This document shows, in pieces, positions 18,375 through 29,693 of a stretch of 64,000 nucleotides of DNA. Location: assembly GCF_024661895.1 (NCBI RefSeq), contig NZ_CP102453.1:2542001-2606000 (forward strand), in the 5' to 3' direction. The stretch is from Fundicoccus culcitae. GTDB lineage: Bacteria > Bacillota > Bacilli > Lactobacillales > Aerococcaceae. A model generated the notes under the pieces. The model was given only the letters and a program-made list of their open reading frames with translations. It did no database searches and was not told the DNA's origin. How positions within the stretch are numbered: position 1 is the stretch's first letter; each line of letters starts with the position of its first letter. Both the position numbers and the translations under genes were made by a program.

Positions 18375-18404
18375 CCTCTAACCATAAATATCAATGATTA
18401 GAGG
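18375..18404 (-). terminator. Terminator after the DpnII-type operon
   Basis: CCTCTAA with its complement TTAGAGG, extended by CAT/ATG across one mismatch, loop of about 8 nt; A and T runs on either side. It lies 20 bp past the restriction endonuclease stop codon and can work on both strands. Confidence 0.75.
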
Positions 18405-18425
18405 CTTTTTTAGATTTCTATATTC

Positions 18426-19334
18426 TTAAGACTTTAACAAATCATCCAAGAAATCATTACTCAGCATTTCAATATTAAAAATGTAGTCTATTTTAGAAAA
18501 AGATTCATATAATGGGAATCTCGCGGTATGCCAACCTTGTCCATCGGTTACCCATACGAATTTAATGTTTTCATTTGATTGCTTGAGGAAACTATTTAAG
18601 TCACTAAACTCACCAGCTACTGCCTTAAGTTTAGAACCTCCTCCACCATAATAGTTAGTTTCAATTAAGTAGCAGATATGTGTACGATTATTATAAATCG
18701 CATTATCAAACCTCCTATTACTTTTATCAACGGGTATATCAATATTCCATTTGGACTTTATTATCGAAGGTGTTGCTTGAGTCATTGCATCGAAACCCAA
18801 AGATTTGCCAGTTTTTGTTACATAATTATCCACAATTTTTTCCATCATAGTTCCAGAACGATTTTTTCTCGCGTTTGAATCTAGTCCAACTTCTACTCCG
18901 TATACATAATCAACTAGATTTTTCCTTAAATCATTTTGAAGGAAACTAAATAATCCAGTATCTTCTATGAATTGAGTATATTCATCCAACCTATTGGTAT
19001 CAATAGTTGAGAAGTTTAAGTTGATTATTTCAATATCGTTATTATCATCTATCTGTAGGACATCAAGATTATTTTCTCTGGATGCTATTAGTAAAGGAAT
19101 TGCTTTTAATAACTGTGGTTGTGATTCAAATAAGGCAGTAGCTTCTTCTTTGATATTAGGTTTGCCAACTAAATAGTTCAAGGTATTGAGTGATAATTCT
19201 TGAGAAGCCATTGTCCGAGTAACTTTTTCCCAGTTGACATAGTATTCTGGAGTTCTATTTGTTTTAGAAAGTGTGGACATAAAGTAGTCAAACTTTTTTA
19301 AAGTATCCAGACTTTGATATTCATTAAAAAGCAT
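18426..19334 (-). CDS. dpnB: Type II restriction endonuclease, DpnII/MboI family (GATC)
   Basis: 302 residues resembling R.DpnII over most of its length: PLLIASRE, the DYVYGVEVGLDSNARKNRSG block (about 150-170), and RRFDNAIY then CYLIETNYYGGGGSKL (about 213-235). The last is the PD-(D/E)XK-like core, where the usual Lys is replaced by Asn as in R.DpnII. WVTDGQGWHTAR is also shared. It cuts unmethylated GATC in characterised relatives. It is the third gene of the operon dpnA-dpnM-dpnB, seven bases after dpnM. The two methylases upstream protect the host. Confidence 0.9.
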   Translation of the reverse strand: MLFNEYQSLDTLKKFDYFMSTLSKTNRTPEYYVNWEKVTRTMASQELSLNTLNYLVGKPNIKEEATALFESQPQLLKAIPLLIASRENNLDVLQIDDNNDIEIINLNFSTIDTNRLDEYTQFIEDTGLFSFLQNDLRKNLVDYVYGVEVGLDSNARKNRSGTMMEKIVDNYVTKTGKSLGFDAMTQATPSIIKSKWNIDIPVDKSNRRFDNAIYNNRTHICYLIETNYYGGGGSKLKAVAGEFSDLNSFLKQSNENIKFVWVTDGQGWHTARFPLYESFSKIDYIFNIEMLSNDFLDDLLKS

Positions 19335-19340
19335 ATAGAA

Positions 19341-20240
19341 TCACTGTCCAATCACTAATATTTCTGAAACCACACCTCTCCGACTTGCGGTAGCACCGAT
19401 TGATCTTCTTGCGTCTATTCTGGCTATATCAAAATCTTTATATAAGTCATCGAAGAAGAAATCATTAGGATCTTTTTGTATAGGATCAGAGTTACTAAGT
19501 ATAAACGATCCGTTTCTATGATTAATTTCTTGGCAGTATTCTGCTAGTTCTATTTGGTCATTATCATCAAAATCAGACTTTTGATATTTAAATGCTTGGG
19601 TCCCAGGTAAAGGTCTATATGGGCTATCAATATAAACTAATGTTTTTTCATCTACGAATTCTATTGTATCTCTGAAATCAAGATGGTAAATCTCTGTTGT
19701 TTGTAAAATATGATTCACATTATGCAGATTATTTTTAGAATATAGATTTGCAGTTTTTTTCTGTCCGAATGGAACATTAAACTCACCTTTTCCATTTACT
19801 CGATATAAACCATTGAATCCTAATTTGTTTAAGGCGATGAGTAAGCTGGATTGTTTAACTAAATTATCTGATAGTAGATGTTTATTAAAAGTAGCTCTTA
19901 AGAACAAATAATATTCTTTCTTGTCATCCATAGAAGGTAAAGCATTAAATTCGTTTTGGATTTTATCTAATTCGGTGATTAAACCATTAACATTCTCTTT
20001 AATAACTTTGTATGTATTAATTAATTGAAGGTTATTATCAGAAATAATTTTTTTCTTAAAATTATGTTGATTTGCTACTGCAAAGAACATACCACCCCCG
20101 CCTACAAATGGTTCCATATAGGTATCAAAATCATCAAAGTCTAATTTAGTACTTGAAAAATCTAAAATTGTAGAAGAAAGCTTAGATTTTCCTCCAGCCC
20201 ATTTTACAAAGGGCTTTGCATCTATTGCCAATGGTTTCAT
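19341..20240 (-). CDS. dpnM: Dam-type DNA adenine methyltransferase, DpnM-like
   Basis: 299 residues of the D12 (alpha) class. FVKWAGGKSKL (about 12-22) and EPFVGGGGMFF (about 43-53) form the S-adenosylmethionine site. The catalytic motif IV reads DSPYRPLPG (about 205) in place of the usual DPPY. Position in the operon and similarity to DpnM indicate GATC N6-adenine methylation on double-stranded DNA. It follows dpnA by four bases and precedes the endonuclease by seven. Confidence 0.88.
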   Translation of the reverse strand: MKPLAIDAKPFVKWAGGKSKLSSTILDFSSTKLDFDDFDTYMEPFVGGGGMFFAVANQHNFKKKIISDNNLQLINTYKVIKENVNGLITELDKIQNEFNALPSMDDKKEYYLFLRATFNKHLLSDNLVKQSSLLIALNKLGFNGLYRVNGKGEFNVPFGQKKTANLYSKNNLHNVNHILQTTEIYHLDFRDTIEFVDEKTLVYIDSPYRPLPGTQAFKYQKSDFDDNDQIELAEYCQEINHRNGSFILSNSDPIQKDPNDFFFDDLYKDFDIARIDARRSIGATASRRGVVSEILVIGQ

Positions 20241-20244
20241 CTCC

Positions 20245-21033
20245 TTAGTTAAATAAACTTAATTGTTGTTTTTTATTGGTTACTTCCTCAATTCTCGCCT
20301 TTGTGATTTCAATGAAATCTTCATTAAGTTCAATTCCAATTGACTTTCTTCCTAATGAATAAGCGGAGACTATGGTCGTTCCACTACCTGAGAAACAATC
20401 CAGAATCACATCATCTTCTTTAGTACTTGCTAGAATAATTCTATCCATAATTTCAAGTGGTTTTTGAGTGGGGTGTTTTCCATGATTCTTTTCTGATTGT
20501 TTAGTAGTAGATGTAGTCCAAACATCCTTCATTTGTTTTCCGTTATTTTGTTCTTTCATTAAATCATAATTAAAGTAATGTTTGGAAGAATGATCTCTTC
20601 TTGCCCAAATAATCGTTTCAGTTGAGTGGGTAAACATTCGACAAGATAAATTTGGAGCTGGATTCGATTTTTGCCAAGTAACATTATTTAAAACCTTGAA
20701 ATCATTTTTTTGCAAAAGGTAACCAAGAGTGAAGATATTATGCATTGTACCAAAGACCCAGATAGTTCCGTCCTTTTTCAAAATTCTCTTTGCTTCTGAA
20801 AGTACAACCTGATAAAAATCTTCCATACTCATTACGTCATCAAGCTTATCCCAATCACCTTTGTCAACTGAGACCATTTTACCATTTTGACATGTAATTC
20901 CTCCGTTTGACAGAAAATAGGGTGGGTCAGTTATTATAGAGTCTGCAGATTCAGATTCAATATTTTTCAATACTTCTAAAGCGTTCCCCTGATATAAGAC
21001 GACAGAATCATTTTGAAATACTTTATTGTTCAT
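20245..21033 (-). CDS. dpnA: DNA adenine methyltransferase, DpnA-like (beta class)
   Basis: 262 residues. Motif IV (TDPPYFLSNGG, about 36-46) comes before the cofactor motif (DCFSGSGTTI, about 220), the beta-class order, and the KHPTQKPLEIMDRII segment between them is standard. In the S. pneumoniae DpnII system DpnA also methylates single-stranded GATC DNA and protects incoming plasmid DNA during transformation. Start chosen at ATG 21033 behind AAGGAG; an upstream in-frame ATG has no ribosome site. It is the first gene of the cluster; the classical order is dpnM-dpnA-dpnB, so the methylase order is swapped here. Confidence 0.88.
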   Translation of the reverse strand: MNNKVFQNDSVVLYQGNALEVLKNIESESADSIITDPPYFLSNGGITCQNGKMVSVDKGDWDKLDDVMSMEDFYQVVLSEAKRILKKDGTIWVFGTMHNIFTLGYLLQKNDFKVLNNVTWQKSNPAPNLSCRMFTHSTETIIWARRDHSSKHYFNYDLMKEQNNGKQMKDVWTTSTTKQSEKNHGKHPTQKPLEIMDRIILASTKEDDVILDCFSGSGTTIVSAYSLGRKSIGIELNEDFIEITKARIEEVTNKKQQLSLFN

Positions 21034-21276
21034 TACTGTCTCCTTGCATTTTCTTAGCTGTAATATGCTAGTTAGTATCATCTATTATAGCATATGGTTA
21101 GGGTGACATGGATAAGCTTTTTTAAAGAACTTCTAGTAGTTCAAAATATTATGAATTTTATCAATAACAATACGTGCGAACATGAATAATCAAGCTTATG
21201 ATATGGTACAATCATTGTAAACGCTTGCTGATTTCTATAAAAAAATTTAATTTAGATGAGGAAGGTAATTGAAAGG
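21034..21276. promoter_or_regulatory. Divergent promoters of the restriction cluster, with a cre match
   Basis: Leftward: an extended -10 TGCTATAAT lies about 50 bp before dpnA. Rightward: a -10-like TACAAT (21207-21212) without a good -35 is followed at 21215-21229 by TTGTAAACGCTTGCT, which fits the CcpA cre consensus WTGNAANCGNWNNCW fully. A cre in this position would act as a roadblock or repressor site for the rightward nuclease gene. That a nuclease is under catabolite control is unexpected, so chance is possible. Confidence 0.5.
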
Positions 21277-22584
21277 ATGAGTAATATAAAATTAACAACC
21301 AATCAAGCATGGCAAAAATTGCTAACTGAATATAATATTGTTCAGGAAGTTGAAGAAAATAGAACTTTTGAAATACTTTCTTCTGAAATAAAAGAATATC
21401 GTGAACCGAGATTAATGGCAAAATGGGATAGTTCAACTTTTTTACCGAAGAGTTTGAAAGATAAGGATTTAACAATATTACCTACAAGCCGATATAAATA
21501 TACAGTAGGTGATTTTGAATTATATCAATCGATTCCTCCTGTGAAACAAAGCGTTGTGGATATGAAACGGGTGGTGTTACCTGAATTAGAAACGGTTGAT
21601 GTTAATGATATCAATTCTGAAGCTAAAGCAATAAATGTTTTGAAAATTTCGAATGTACTCAATGATTTTTTAGGAGAGGAAAAATTATTAGAAACTTTCA
21701 ATGGCAAAATGAGTGTTGGGAATTTTGATTTCAACGTTTTAAATAAGCGAAATGAATTAATTACACTAAATGTAGATAGAAGCCAATGTGAAATTGATGG
21801 AGGATTTGAAAGTGATCAGTCTGTCATCATAATGGAAGCCAAGAATATCCCAATGGATGATTTTATCATTCGTCAATTATACTATCCTTATCGATTATGG
21901 TTGAACAAAGTCAATAAGCCAATAAGACTGGTTTACTCAATTTATACAAATCAAATATTTAGATTGTATGAGTATCAATTTAATGACTATAATAACTACT
22001 CTTCAATTGAATTAATACAAAACAAAAATTATTCACTACAAGACACAACAATTACTTATGATGACTTATATGGTGTTTATCAGAATACTAAAGTTGTAAC
22101 TGATGATGCGATTGATTCAAGTGAAGTACCATTCATCCAAGCAAATTCCTTTGAAAGAGTTATTTCATTAATGGAAAATCTTTACGACAATCCGATGACT
22201 GTTACTGGTGTTTCGATTCTATATTCATTTGATAAAAGACAATCGGATTATTATTTTAACGCATTAAGGTACTTAGGGTTGGCCGAAAGAGTTCTAGATG
22301 GTTCTGATAGAAGATCTTATATGCAGTTAACTAAAAAAGGAATTTATGCACATAATTTAAACTATAAAGAAAGGCAGTTATATTTATTAAGTGTGATTTT
22401 AGAACATAAGATTTTTAACGAACTATTTATCGAGAGCTTTAATCAGAAAAGTATACCTACAACAGATGGAATTGCACAATTAATTCTCAAGTACAAGGTT
22501 GTTGAAAATTTGGTTACCGCTAAACGAAGGGCAAGTAGTGTAAAGCGGTGGTTAGAGTGGATATTTAGTTTAGTTAGTGAGTAA
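21277..22584 (+). CDS. Predicted PD-(D/E)XK nuclease with winged-helix C-terminus, restriction-associated
   Basis: 435 residues. The centre holds EIDGGFESD followed by VIIMEAKN (about 175-195), a D-(9-15)-ExK arrangement of PD-(D/E)XK nucleases; the next helix is rich in aromatic and basic residues (RQLYYPYRLWLNK). The C-terminal part contains a winged-helix-like segment (YYFNALRYLGLAER, SYMQLTKKG). Start at ATG 21277, about 11 bases after GAGGAAGG. It faces away from the dpnA-dpnM-dpnB operon and shares its intergenic region. It may be an accessory restriction or type II-like enzyme; its specificity is unknown, and it lacks its own methylase. Confidence 0.65.
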   Translation: MSNIKLTTNQAWQKLLTEYNIVQEVEENRTFEILSSEIKEYREPRLMAKWDSSTFLPKSLKDKDLTILPTSRYKYTVGDFELYQSIPPVKQSVVDMKRVVLPELETVDVNDINSEAKAINVLKISNVLNDFLGEEKLLETFNGKMSVGNFDFNVLNKRNELITLNVDRSQCEIDGGFESDQSVIIMEAKNIPMDDFIIRQLYYPYRLWLNKVNKPIRLVYSIYTNQIFRLYEYQFNDYNNYSSIELIQNKNYSLQDTTITYDDLYGVYQNTKVVTDDAIDSSEVPFIQANSFERVISLMENLYDNPMTVTGVSILYSFDKRQSDYYFNALRYLGLAERVLDGSDRRSYMQLTKKGIYAHNLNYKERQLYLLSVILEHKIFNELFIESFNQKSIPTTDGIAQLILKYKVVENLVTAKRRASSVKRWLEWIFSLVSE

Positions 22585-22587
22585 ATC

Positions 22588-22618
22588 AAAAAGCACACCT
22601 CCCCGAGATGTGCTTTTT
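22588..22618. terminator. Bidirectional terminator
   Basis: AAAAAGCACA paired with TGTGCTTTTT around an 11-nt loop, between the convergent nuclease and 6-phospho-beta-glucosidase genes. Confidence 0.85.
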
Positions 22619-22627
22619 CTATATTTC

Positions 22628-25493
<2,866 letters not shown>

Positions 25494-25669
25494 AAATATC
25501 CCCCTTAAGGACAGTTCGTAATTCAAAATTTTTTCTATAAATCTTAGTTTTTTAACTGTTTTTTGTTGTTATATCAAGGAAAGCACAAAAAAACACTTGC
25601 CCCCTCCCCAATATCGGTTAAAATTGAATGTACAACCAATCAAGTTTGCCTTCAAAGGAGAAGATACAA

Positions 25670-27121
25670 GTGCCTGATTCAATTATAACCTATTTATTCC
25701 ATATTATTAACCTTTTATGCGAAATTATTTTAGATTTATCCACTCAATTAGATAATAGCCTCGCTCACTCTAAATCCCCTGATTTGACGCCACCTAATCA
25801 TTTAGATTATCAACGATTGACGGTCGATGATTTACCCATTATCAAATCCATGGATAAGAAAGATTATCGCTTATTACTTCAAGCGTATGAAGCGCTTCAC
25901 GGAAAACCCTGTAAGCCGATTAAACGTCATGGTTCTAAAACTCAGGTAGATGAACACATCACCTGTCCTTGTTGTCAAGCGCCATCCATTTATTTGTATA
26001 TAAATAATGGAGGAAAAGGTCAGTATAGCTGTAAAATCTGCCAAGAACGTTTTAATCAAAAGAGTCGATTCAGTAAAGAGATTGCTTTAGAATGCCCGCA
26101 TTGCCAAGGTAACCTAGACTTAATCAAACACCGTGAGGGGTTTGTGATTTATAAATGTCGACATCAAGCCTGTCCTTATTATCAAGACCGTTTAAAAAAG
26201 ATGACCCCGGAAGAAAAAGAACGCTTCAAACAATTTCCCTACGAGTTTAAGATGCACTATATATTTCGGGACTTTGCTTTAAACCTTTCGGATTTAGAGG
26301 ACTCACCCAATATTCCAACGGTCGTTCAACTCAGTAACATTCACTGCTCGCCTAGAGCGCTTGGACTTATCCTTACTTATTGTGTCAACTATGGCCTATC
26401 GGCTGAGAAAACAGCCGCATTAATGTTTGATGTTCATGAGCTGAAAATATCGGGACAAACGATTCGTAACTACCAACGCTCTGTCGGTGCCCTTGTACAG
26501 CCTTTTACAACAAACTTTCCTTATCAATTATCTGATCAATTCTGTGGCGATGAGACTTATATTCGGGTGCAAGGTAAGTGGCATTATGTTTTCTTCTTTT
26601 TTGATGCCGTCAATAAAATCATCTTGTCCAATCGTGTTTCACCTCAACGCAACGCACAGACCGCCATTCGAGCTATTTGGGATGTTCTCAAACGCTTTGA
26701 TAAGATACCTGAAAAACTCGAACTCATCGTTGATGGTAATCCCATTTATAAACTCGCTCAAGCTTTCTTTGTACAACATGACAAACCCCTTGACATCATC
26801 CAAGTCATCGGACTTACGAACGACGATCCAGTGTCTACTGAATATCGGCCATTGAAGCAAATTATCGAACGTTTGAATCGGACCTTTAAAGGCAATTATA
26901 AGCCATTAGGTGGATTCGGCTCACAGAGTGGGTCGATTGCCCATGTGGAGCTGTTTGCGGCTTATTTTAATTTCTTAAGACCGCATTCTGCGTTAGATAA
27001 AAACAGCGTACCTGTTCAACTACCTGAACTACAACAATGTAACAATATGCCTCAAAAATGGATAAGACTGCTCAATTTAGCCGAAGACTATTTAATGGCA
27101 CAACAACCGATAGGGTTTTAA
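25670..27121 (+). CDS. DDE transposase with N-terminal zinc ribbons (IS6/IS240-like catalytic domain)
   Basis: 483 residues from a GTG with AAAGGAG nine bases upstream (an ATG 14 codons earlier lacks a ribosome site). The N-terminal half has CPCC...CKIC and CPHC...CRHQACPYY zinc-binding pairs. The catalytic domain has Asp in FCGDETYI (about 292), Asp in LIVDGNP (about 353) and Glu in QIIERLNRTFKGNYK (about 398), followed by FAAYFNFLRPH. This resembles DDE_Tnp_IS240-type transposases with long zinc-ribbon N-termini. The gene is intact, so the element may be active. Confidence 0.85.
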   Translation: MPDSIITYLFHIINLLCEIILDLSTQLDNSLAHSKSPDLTPPNHLDYQRLTVDDLPIIKSMDKKDYRLLLQAYEALHGKPCKPIKRHGSKTQVDEHITCPCCQAPSIYLYINNGGKGQYSCKICQERFNQKSRFSKEIALECPHCQGNLDLIKHREGFVIYKCRHQACPYYQDRLKKMTPEEKERFKQFPYEFKMHYIFRDFALNLSDLEDSPNIPTVVQLSNIHCSPRALGLILTYCVNYGLSAEKTAALMFDVHELKISGQTIRNYQRSVGALVQPFTTNFPYQLSDQFCGDETYIRVQGKWHYVFFFFDAVNKIILSNRVSPQRNAQTAIRAIWDVLKRFDKIPEKLELIVDGNPIYKLAQAFFVQHDKPLDIIQVIGLTNDDPVSTEYRPLKQIIERLNRTFKGNYKPLGGFGSQSGSIAHVELFAAYFNFLRPHSALDKNSVPVQLPELQQCNNMPQKWIRLLNLAEDYLMAQQPIGF

Positions 27122-27191
27122 ACCAACTTTCGGCACCGTGAGTCCTTTAAGGAATGAATGGCTTTATCCATCTAAAAATAGGCATCGCGCA

Positions 27192-27318
27192 CTCTTGATA
27201 TTGGTTAAGCTTTCGCTTAAAATTTTCCAATCCTGAGGGCGAGCGTTAGCCTGCCTTCTTTCGTATACCTGGTCGCCCTTGAGCCAAAAGCAAGCGAAAG
27301 CTTAACCAATGTCAAGAG
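27192..27318. repeat. Long inverted repeat (27-bp arms) in the IS 3' tail
   Basis: Arms 27192-27218 and 27292-27318 (core TTGGTTAAGCTTTCGCTT) are complementary with one mismatch. A second, inner stem AGGGCGA/TCGCCCT (27236-27242 and 27273-27279) nests inside. The whole 127 bp can form a cruciform or RNA hairpin. It has no T-run and is therefore not a simple terminator. It may stop readthrough into the element, or be a small nested repeat. Confidence 0.8.
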
Positions 27319-27529
27319 CTATTTTGCGTATCAACCACCCATCTAACTACCTCGAGATTTCAAAACAGCCTCTATTCATGTTTTTCATAGATTATTTTGA
27401 GTTACCGGACAGTTTTTTTATAAAGCTTTATCTATATACATGATATCGATTGCAAGTAATGAATTAAAGAGCAGAATGTTATATGAATACAACAAAAAGT
27501 CAGATATAATATAAATTGGAGGGATGATT

Positions 27530-28528
27530 ATGAACGCGATAGAACTTGATAAACGTATCAAAGCCTTAACAGAACGTGAACAGTTTTACTTGGATAATCC
27601 TGAAGCACTATCTCCACTTTATGAAAAATTTGAAACGACAGATATCGATGGGAATTCAGTTTACCACTTTAGAATTCCAGAACTCAGTGAAAATGAAGTA
27701 CAAATTCGACGGGATTCTCGTTTTAGGCCCGTTCCTTTACACCGTTTTTCTAATATTATGATTAATTATGTCTATTCTGGTAAATGCCGCTATTTAATTA
27801 ATGATAAAATTGTTGAAATGGAAGTCGGGGATGTTTGTATTATTGACCAAGACGTTGTTCGTTATAAGTTTGAACTAGAGGCTGACGACATTGTCTTTAA
27901 TATTAGTTTAGACAAGAAATTCTTTTCCCGTTTTATCCAACATAATTTAAGTGAGTCTAGCATTGTGTCCAGTTTTATTTTAAATAGTTTGTATTCGCAA
28001 GGAAAACATGATCAATTTATTTTCTTTCGAAATCATCAAAATCCTAGAATCATTAATCTGTTTGATGAAATCTTAACGGAGTATTATAAACAGCAAAAAT
28101 ACTACAAAAGCACCATAAAATCATATATCGAAATCGTTGTTTTAGAGCAACTCCGTTCCTATCAAAATTCCGACATTGTCTTACATTTACCTGACCAAAA
28201 AGAAAATGATTTTGTTGAAATTCTACGTGATATCGAAAATAACTACAAGGAAGGCAACATCGAAGACCTAGCTAACAAATTTCACTACAACCCCAAATAT
28301 TTATCTTCTTTAATCAAGAAACGAACCGGCTTTACCTTTAAGGAAATCCAACGCAAGACACGCTTAGATGTGTCTTGCCAGTTGCTCATTAATAGTTCCA
28401 TGACCATCGAAGAAATTATTGAAGAAGTTGGGTTTACCAATCAAACAAGTTTTTATAACTATTTTAAAACGGCTTACCGTGTGAGTCCCAGTGAATACCG
28501 CAAATCTTATGACATTCTAAAAAGTTAA
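27530..28528 (+). CDS. AraC-family transcriptional regulator
   Basis: 332 residues. The N-terminal ~170 form a cupin-like sensor (YSGKCRYLIND, VGDVCIIDQDV). The C-terminal AraC domain has two helix-turn-helices: IEDLANKFHYNPKYLSSLIK and IEEIIEEVGFTNQTSFYNYF, then the signature YRVSPSEYRK. Start at the second ATG, six bases after GGAGGG. TATAAT at 27505-27510 is its -10. In its likely original layout it would be divergent from the EIIBC/6-phospho-beta-glucosidase operon and activate it, but an IS now separates the two. Confidence 0.87.
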   Translation: MNAIELDKRIKALTEREQFYLDNPEALSPLYEKFETTDIDGNSVYHFRIPELSENEVQIRRDSRFRPVPLHRFSNIMINYVYSGKCRYLINDKIVEMEVGDVCIIDQDVVRYKFELEADDIVFNISLDKKFFSRFIQHNLSESSIVSSFILNSLYSQGKHDQFIFFRNHQNPRIINLFDEILTEYYKQQKYYKSTIKSYIEIVVLEQLRSYQNSDIVLHLPDQKENDFVEILRDIENNYKEGNIEDLANKFHYNPKYLSSLIKKRTGFTFKEIQRKTRLDVSCQLLINSSMTIEEIIEEVGFTNQTSFYNYFKTAYRVSPSEYRKSYDILKS

Positions 28529-28637
28529 ATAGAGTAGATATGAAGTTACAAAACTGAAACGATAATGTATAATTATAACTATATAGAGTAAATTGTTGTT
28601 TTATCTTAGTGACTCATCGTTAAGAAAGGACTTGTCT

Positions 28638-29054
28638 ATGATAAGACCCATGCAGAAAAGTGACATGACGCAAATAAAAACCATTTGGCTCCAAACCAAT
28701 CTCTCTGCCCATGATTTTGTCCCTAGTGATTACTGGTATGAACAATTGGAATTTCTTGAAGCAGCAATGTTTGAATCGGACGTCTATGTGTATGAAGACA
28801 AGAAATTATTAGGTTTTATTGGTCTAAGTAGCGATTTTGTCGAAGGTTTATTCGTTAAAGAGGGTTTTCAATCGCAAGGCATTGGCAAACGTTTAATAGA
28901 TCATGTCAAAGAATCTCATGAATCGCTAGCGCTGACGGTTTACCAAAGAAATTGGCGGGCTTGGCGATTTTATATGCGCCAAGGATTTGTGATTAAGACC
29001 AATGGCTTTGATGAATTCAATGGCGAGCCGGATTATTTTATGACATGGCCTTGA
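28638..29054 (+). CDS. GNAT-family N-acetyltransferase
   Basis: 138 residues. IRPMQKSDMTQIKTIWLQTN opens the fold; the acetyl-CoA loop is GFQSQGIGKRLIDHVK (about 85-100), with EGLFVKEGF before it; YQRNWRAWRFYMRQGFV is typical near the end. Start chosen at ATG 28638 behind AAAGGA rather than an upstream ATG without a ribosome site. Substrate unknown. It is followed 30 bp later by the BlaI-like gene and the two may be cotranscribed. Confidence 0.82.
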   Translation: MIRPMQKSDMTQIKTIWLQTNLSAHDFVPSDYWYEQLEFLEAAMFESDVYVYEDKKLLGFIGLSSDFVEGLFVKEGFQSQGIGKRLIDHVKESHESLALTVYQRNWRAWRFYMRQGFVIKTNGFDEFNGEPDYFMTWP

Positions 29055-29084
29055 CACTTAGGTAAAGATGAAAGGAACGATAAA

Positions 29085-29393
29085 ATGACGGAAAGAATTA
29101 AAGTTACAAACAAAGAACTCGACGTCTTACAAGCGCTGTGGGAATCAGATGTCGCTCTATCCCCAAGCCAAATTTGTGATACGAGTCCAGCGTTTGTGAT
29201 GAGTTCGGTACAAAACAATCTGAAAAATTTGCAAAAGAAAAACTTAATTGAACAAGGCGACATTATCCGCTTAAACATGCATTACACCCGTACCTTTCAA
29301 CCCACAATGACTAAAGAAGCATTTATTTTAAATCAATATCCCGGCATGGACATCTTGAAGTTTATGGAAGCTTATCAAAAGCAGGAGGGGTAG
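29085..29393 (+). CDS. BlaI/MecI-like winged-helix regulator
   Basis: 102 residues. KVTNKELDVLQALWESDVAL is the opening of the BlaI/MecI winged helix, and MSSVQNNLKNLQKKNLIEQG matches its recognition helix and wing. The family is usually about 120 residues with a C-terminal dimerisation tail; this one is slightly shorter. No BlaR/MecR sensor or beta-lactamase is nearby, so its target is unknown. It ends just before a 40-bp repeat array and an ISL3 copy, so loss of a former downstream partner is possible. Confidence 0.75.
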   Translation: MTERIKVTNKELDVLQALWESDVALSPSQICDTSPAFVMSSVQNNLKNLQKKNLIEQGDIIRLNMHYTRTFQPTMTKEAFILNQYPGMDILKFMEAYQKQEG

Positions 29394-29419
29394 GGTGGTT
29401 CTCCAGTGTTGTCCTAGAA

Positions 29420-29559
29420 ATGGTGCCATCAACGGCATGTTTCCGGCACCAACTTAAAAGTGGTTCCACCAACAGTGAGTTTCCGGCACCAACTCAAAAA
29501 TGGTGCCATCAACAGTGAGTTTCCGGCACCAACTCAAAAGTAGTGCCATCAACAACAAA
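29420..29559. repeat. 40-bp dyad repeat, array 1 (about 3.5 units)
   Basis: Units start at 29440, 29480 and 29520, with a half unit before. The conserved part is TTTCCGGCACCAACTCAAAA then TGGTGCCATCAACAGTGAG. GGCACCA and TGGTGCC inside each unit pair as a 7-bp stem. There are no spacers. The same unit forms array 2 at 33666 and a single copy at 56891. Confidence 0.9.
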
Positions 29560-29573
29560 TATAATTCAAACAA

Positions 29574-29612
29574 AGCAGCGATACTCAACTCAAATGGGTG
29601 AGAATCGCTGCT
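29574..29612. terminator. Rho-independent terminator
   Basis: AGCAGCGAT...ATCGCTGCT stem, extended by ACTCA against TGAG with a G-U-tolerant middle, followed by a T-rich run. It lies downstream of array 1 and would end the GNAT/BlaI-like transcript. Confidence 0.75.
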
Positions 29613-29693
29613 ATATTTTTATTTAAAAGTTTTAGCTCAAAAAAGACAAAAAAAGACTGCCTTATGTTATAATAAGCTTAAGGAAAAATTTTT

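Larger units (their letters stand above)
25511..27413. mobile_element. DDE-type insertion sequence between PTS operon and AraC gene
   Basis: Boundaries are approximate. The outer segments 25514-25540 and 27382-27410 form an imperfect inverted repeat sharing TCAAAAT, TAA and CTAT blocks with one gap. Inside are one transposase gene and a ~290-bp noncoding tail with a long hairpin. I could not identify a convincing target duplication. The element lies directly in front of the EIIBC ribosome site. Confidence 0.55.
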
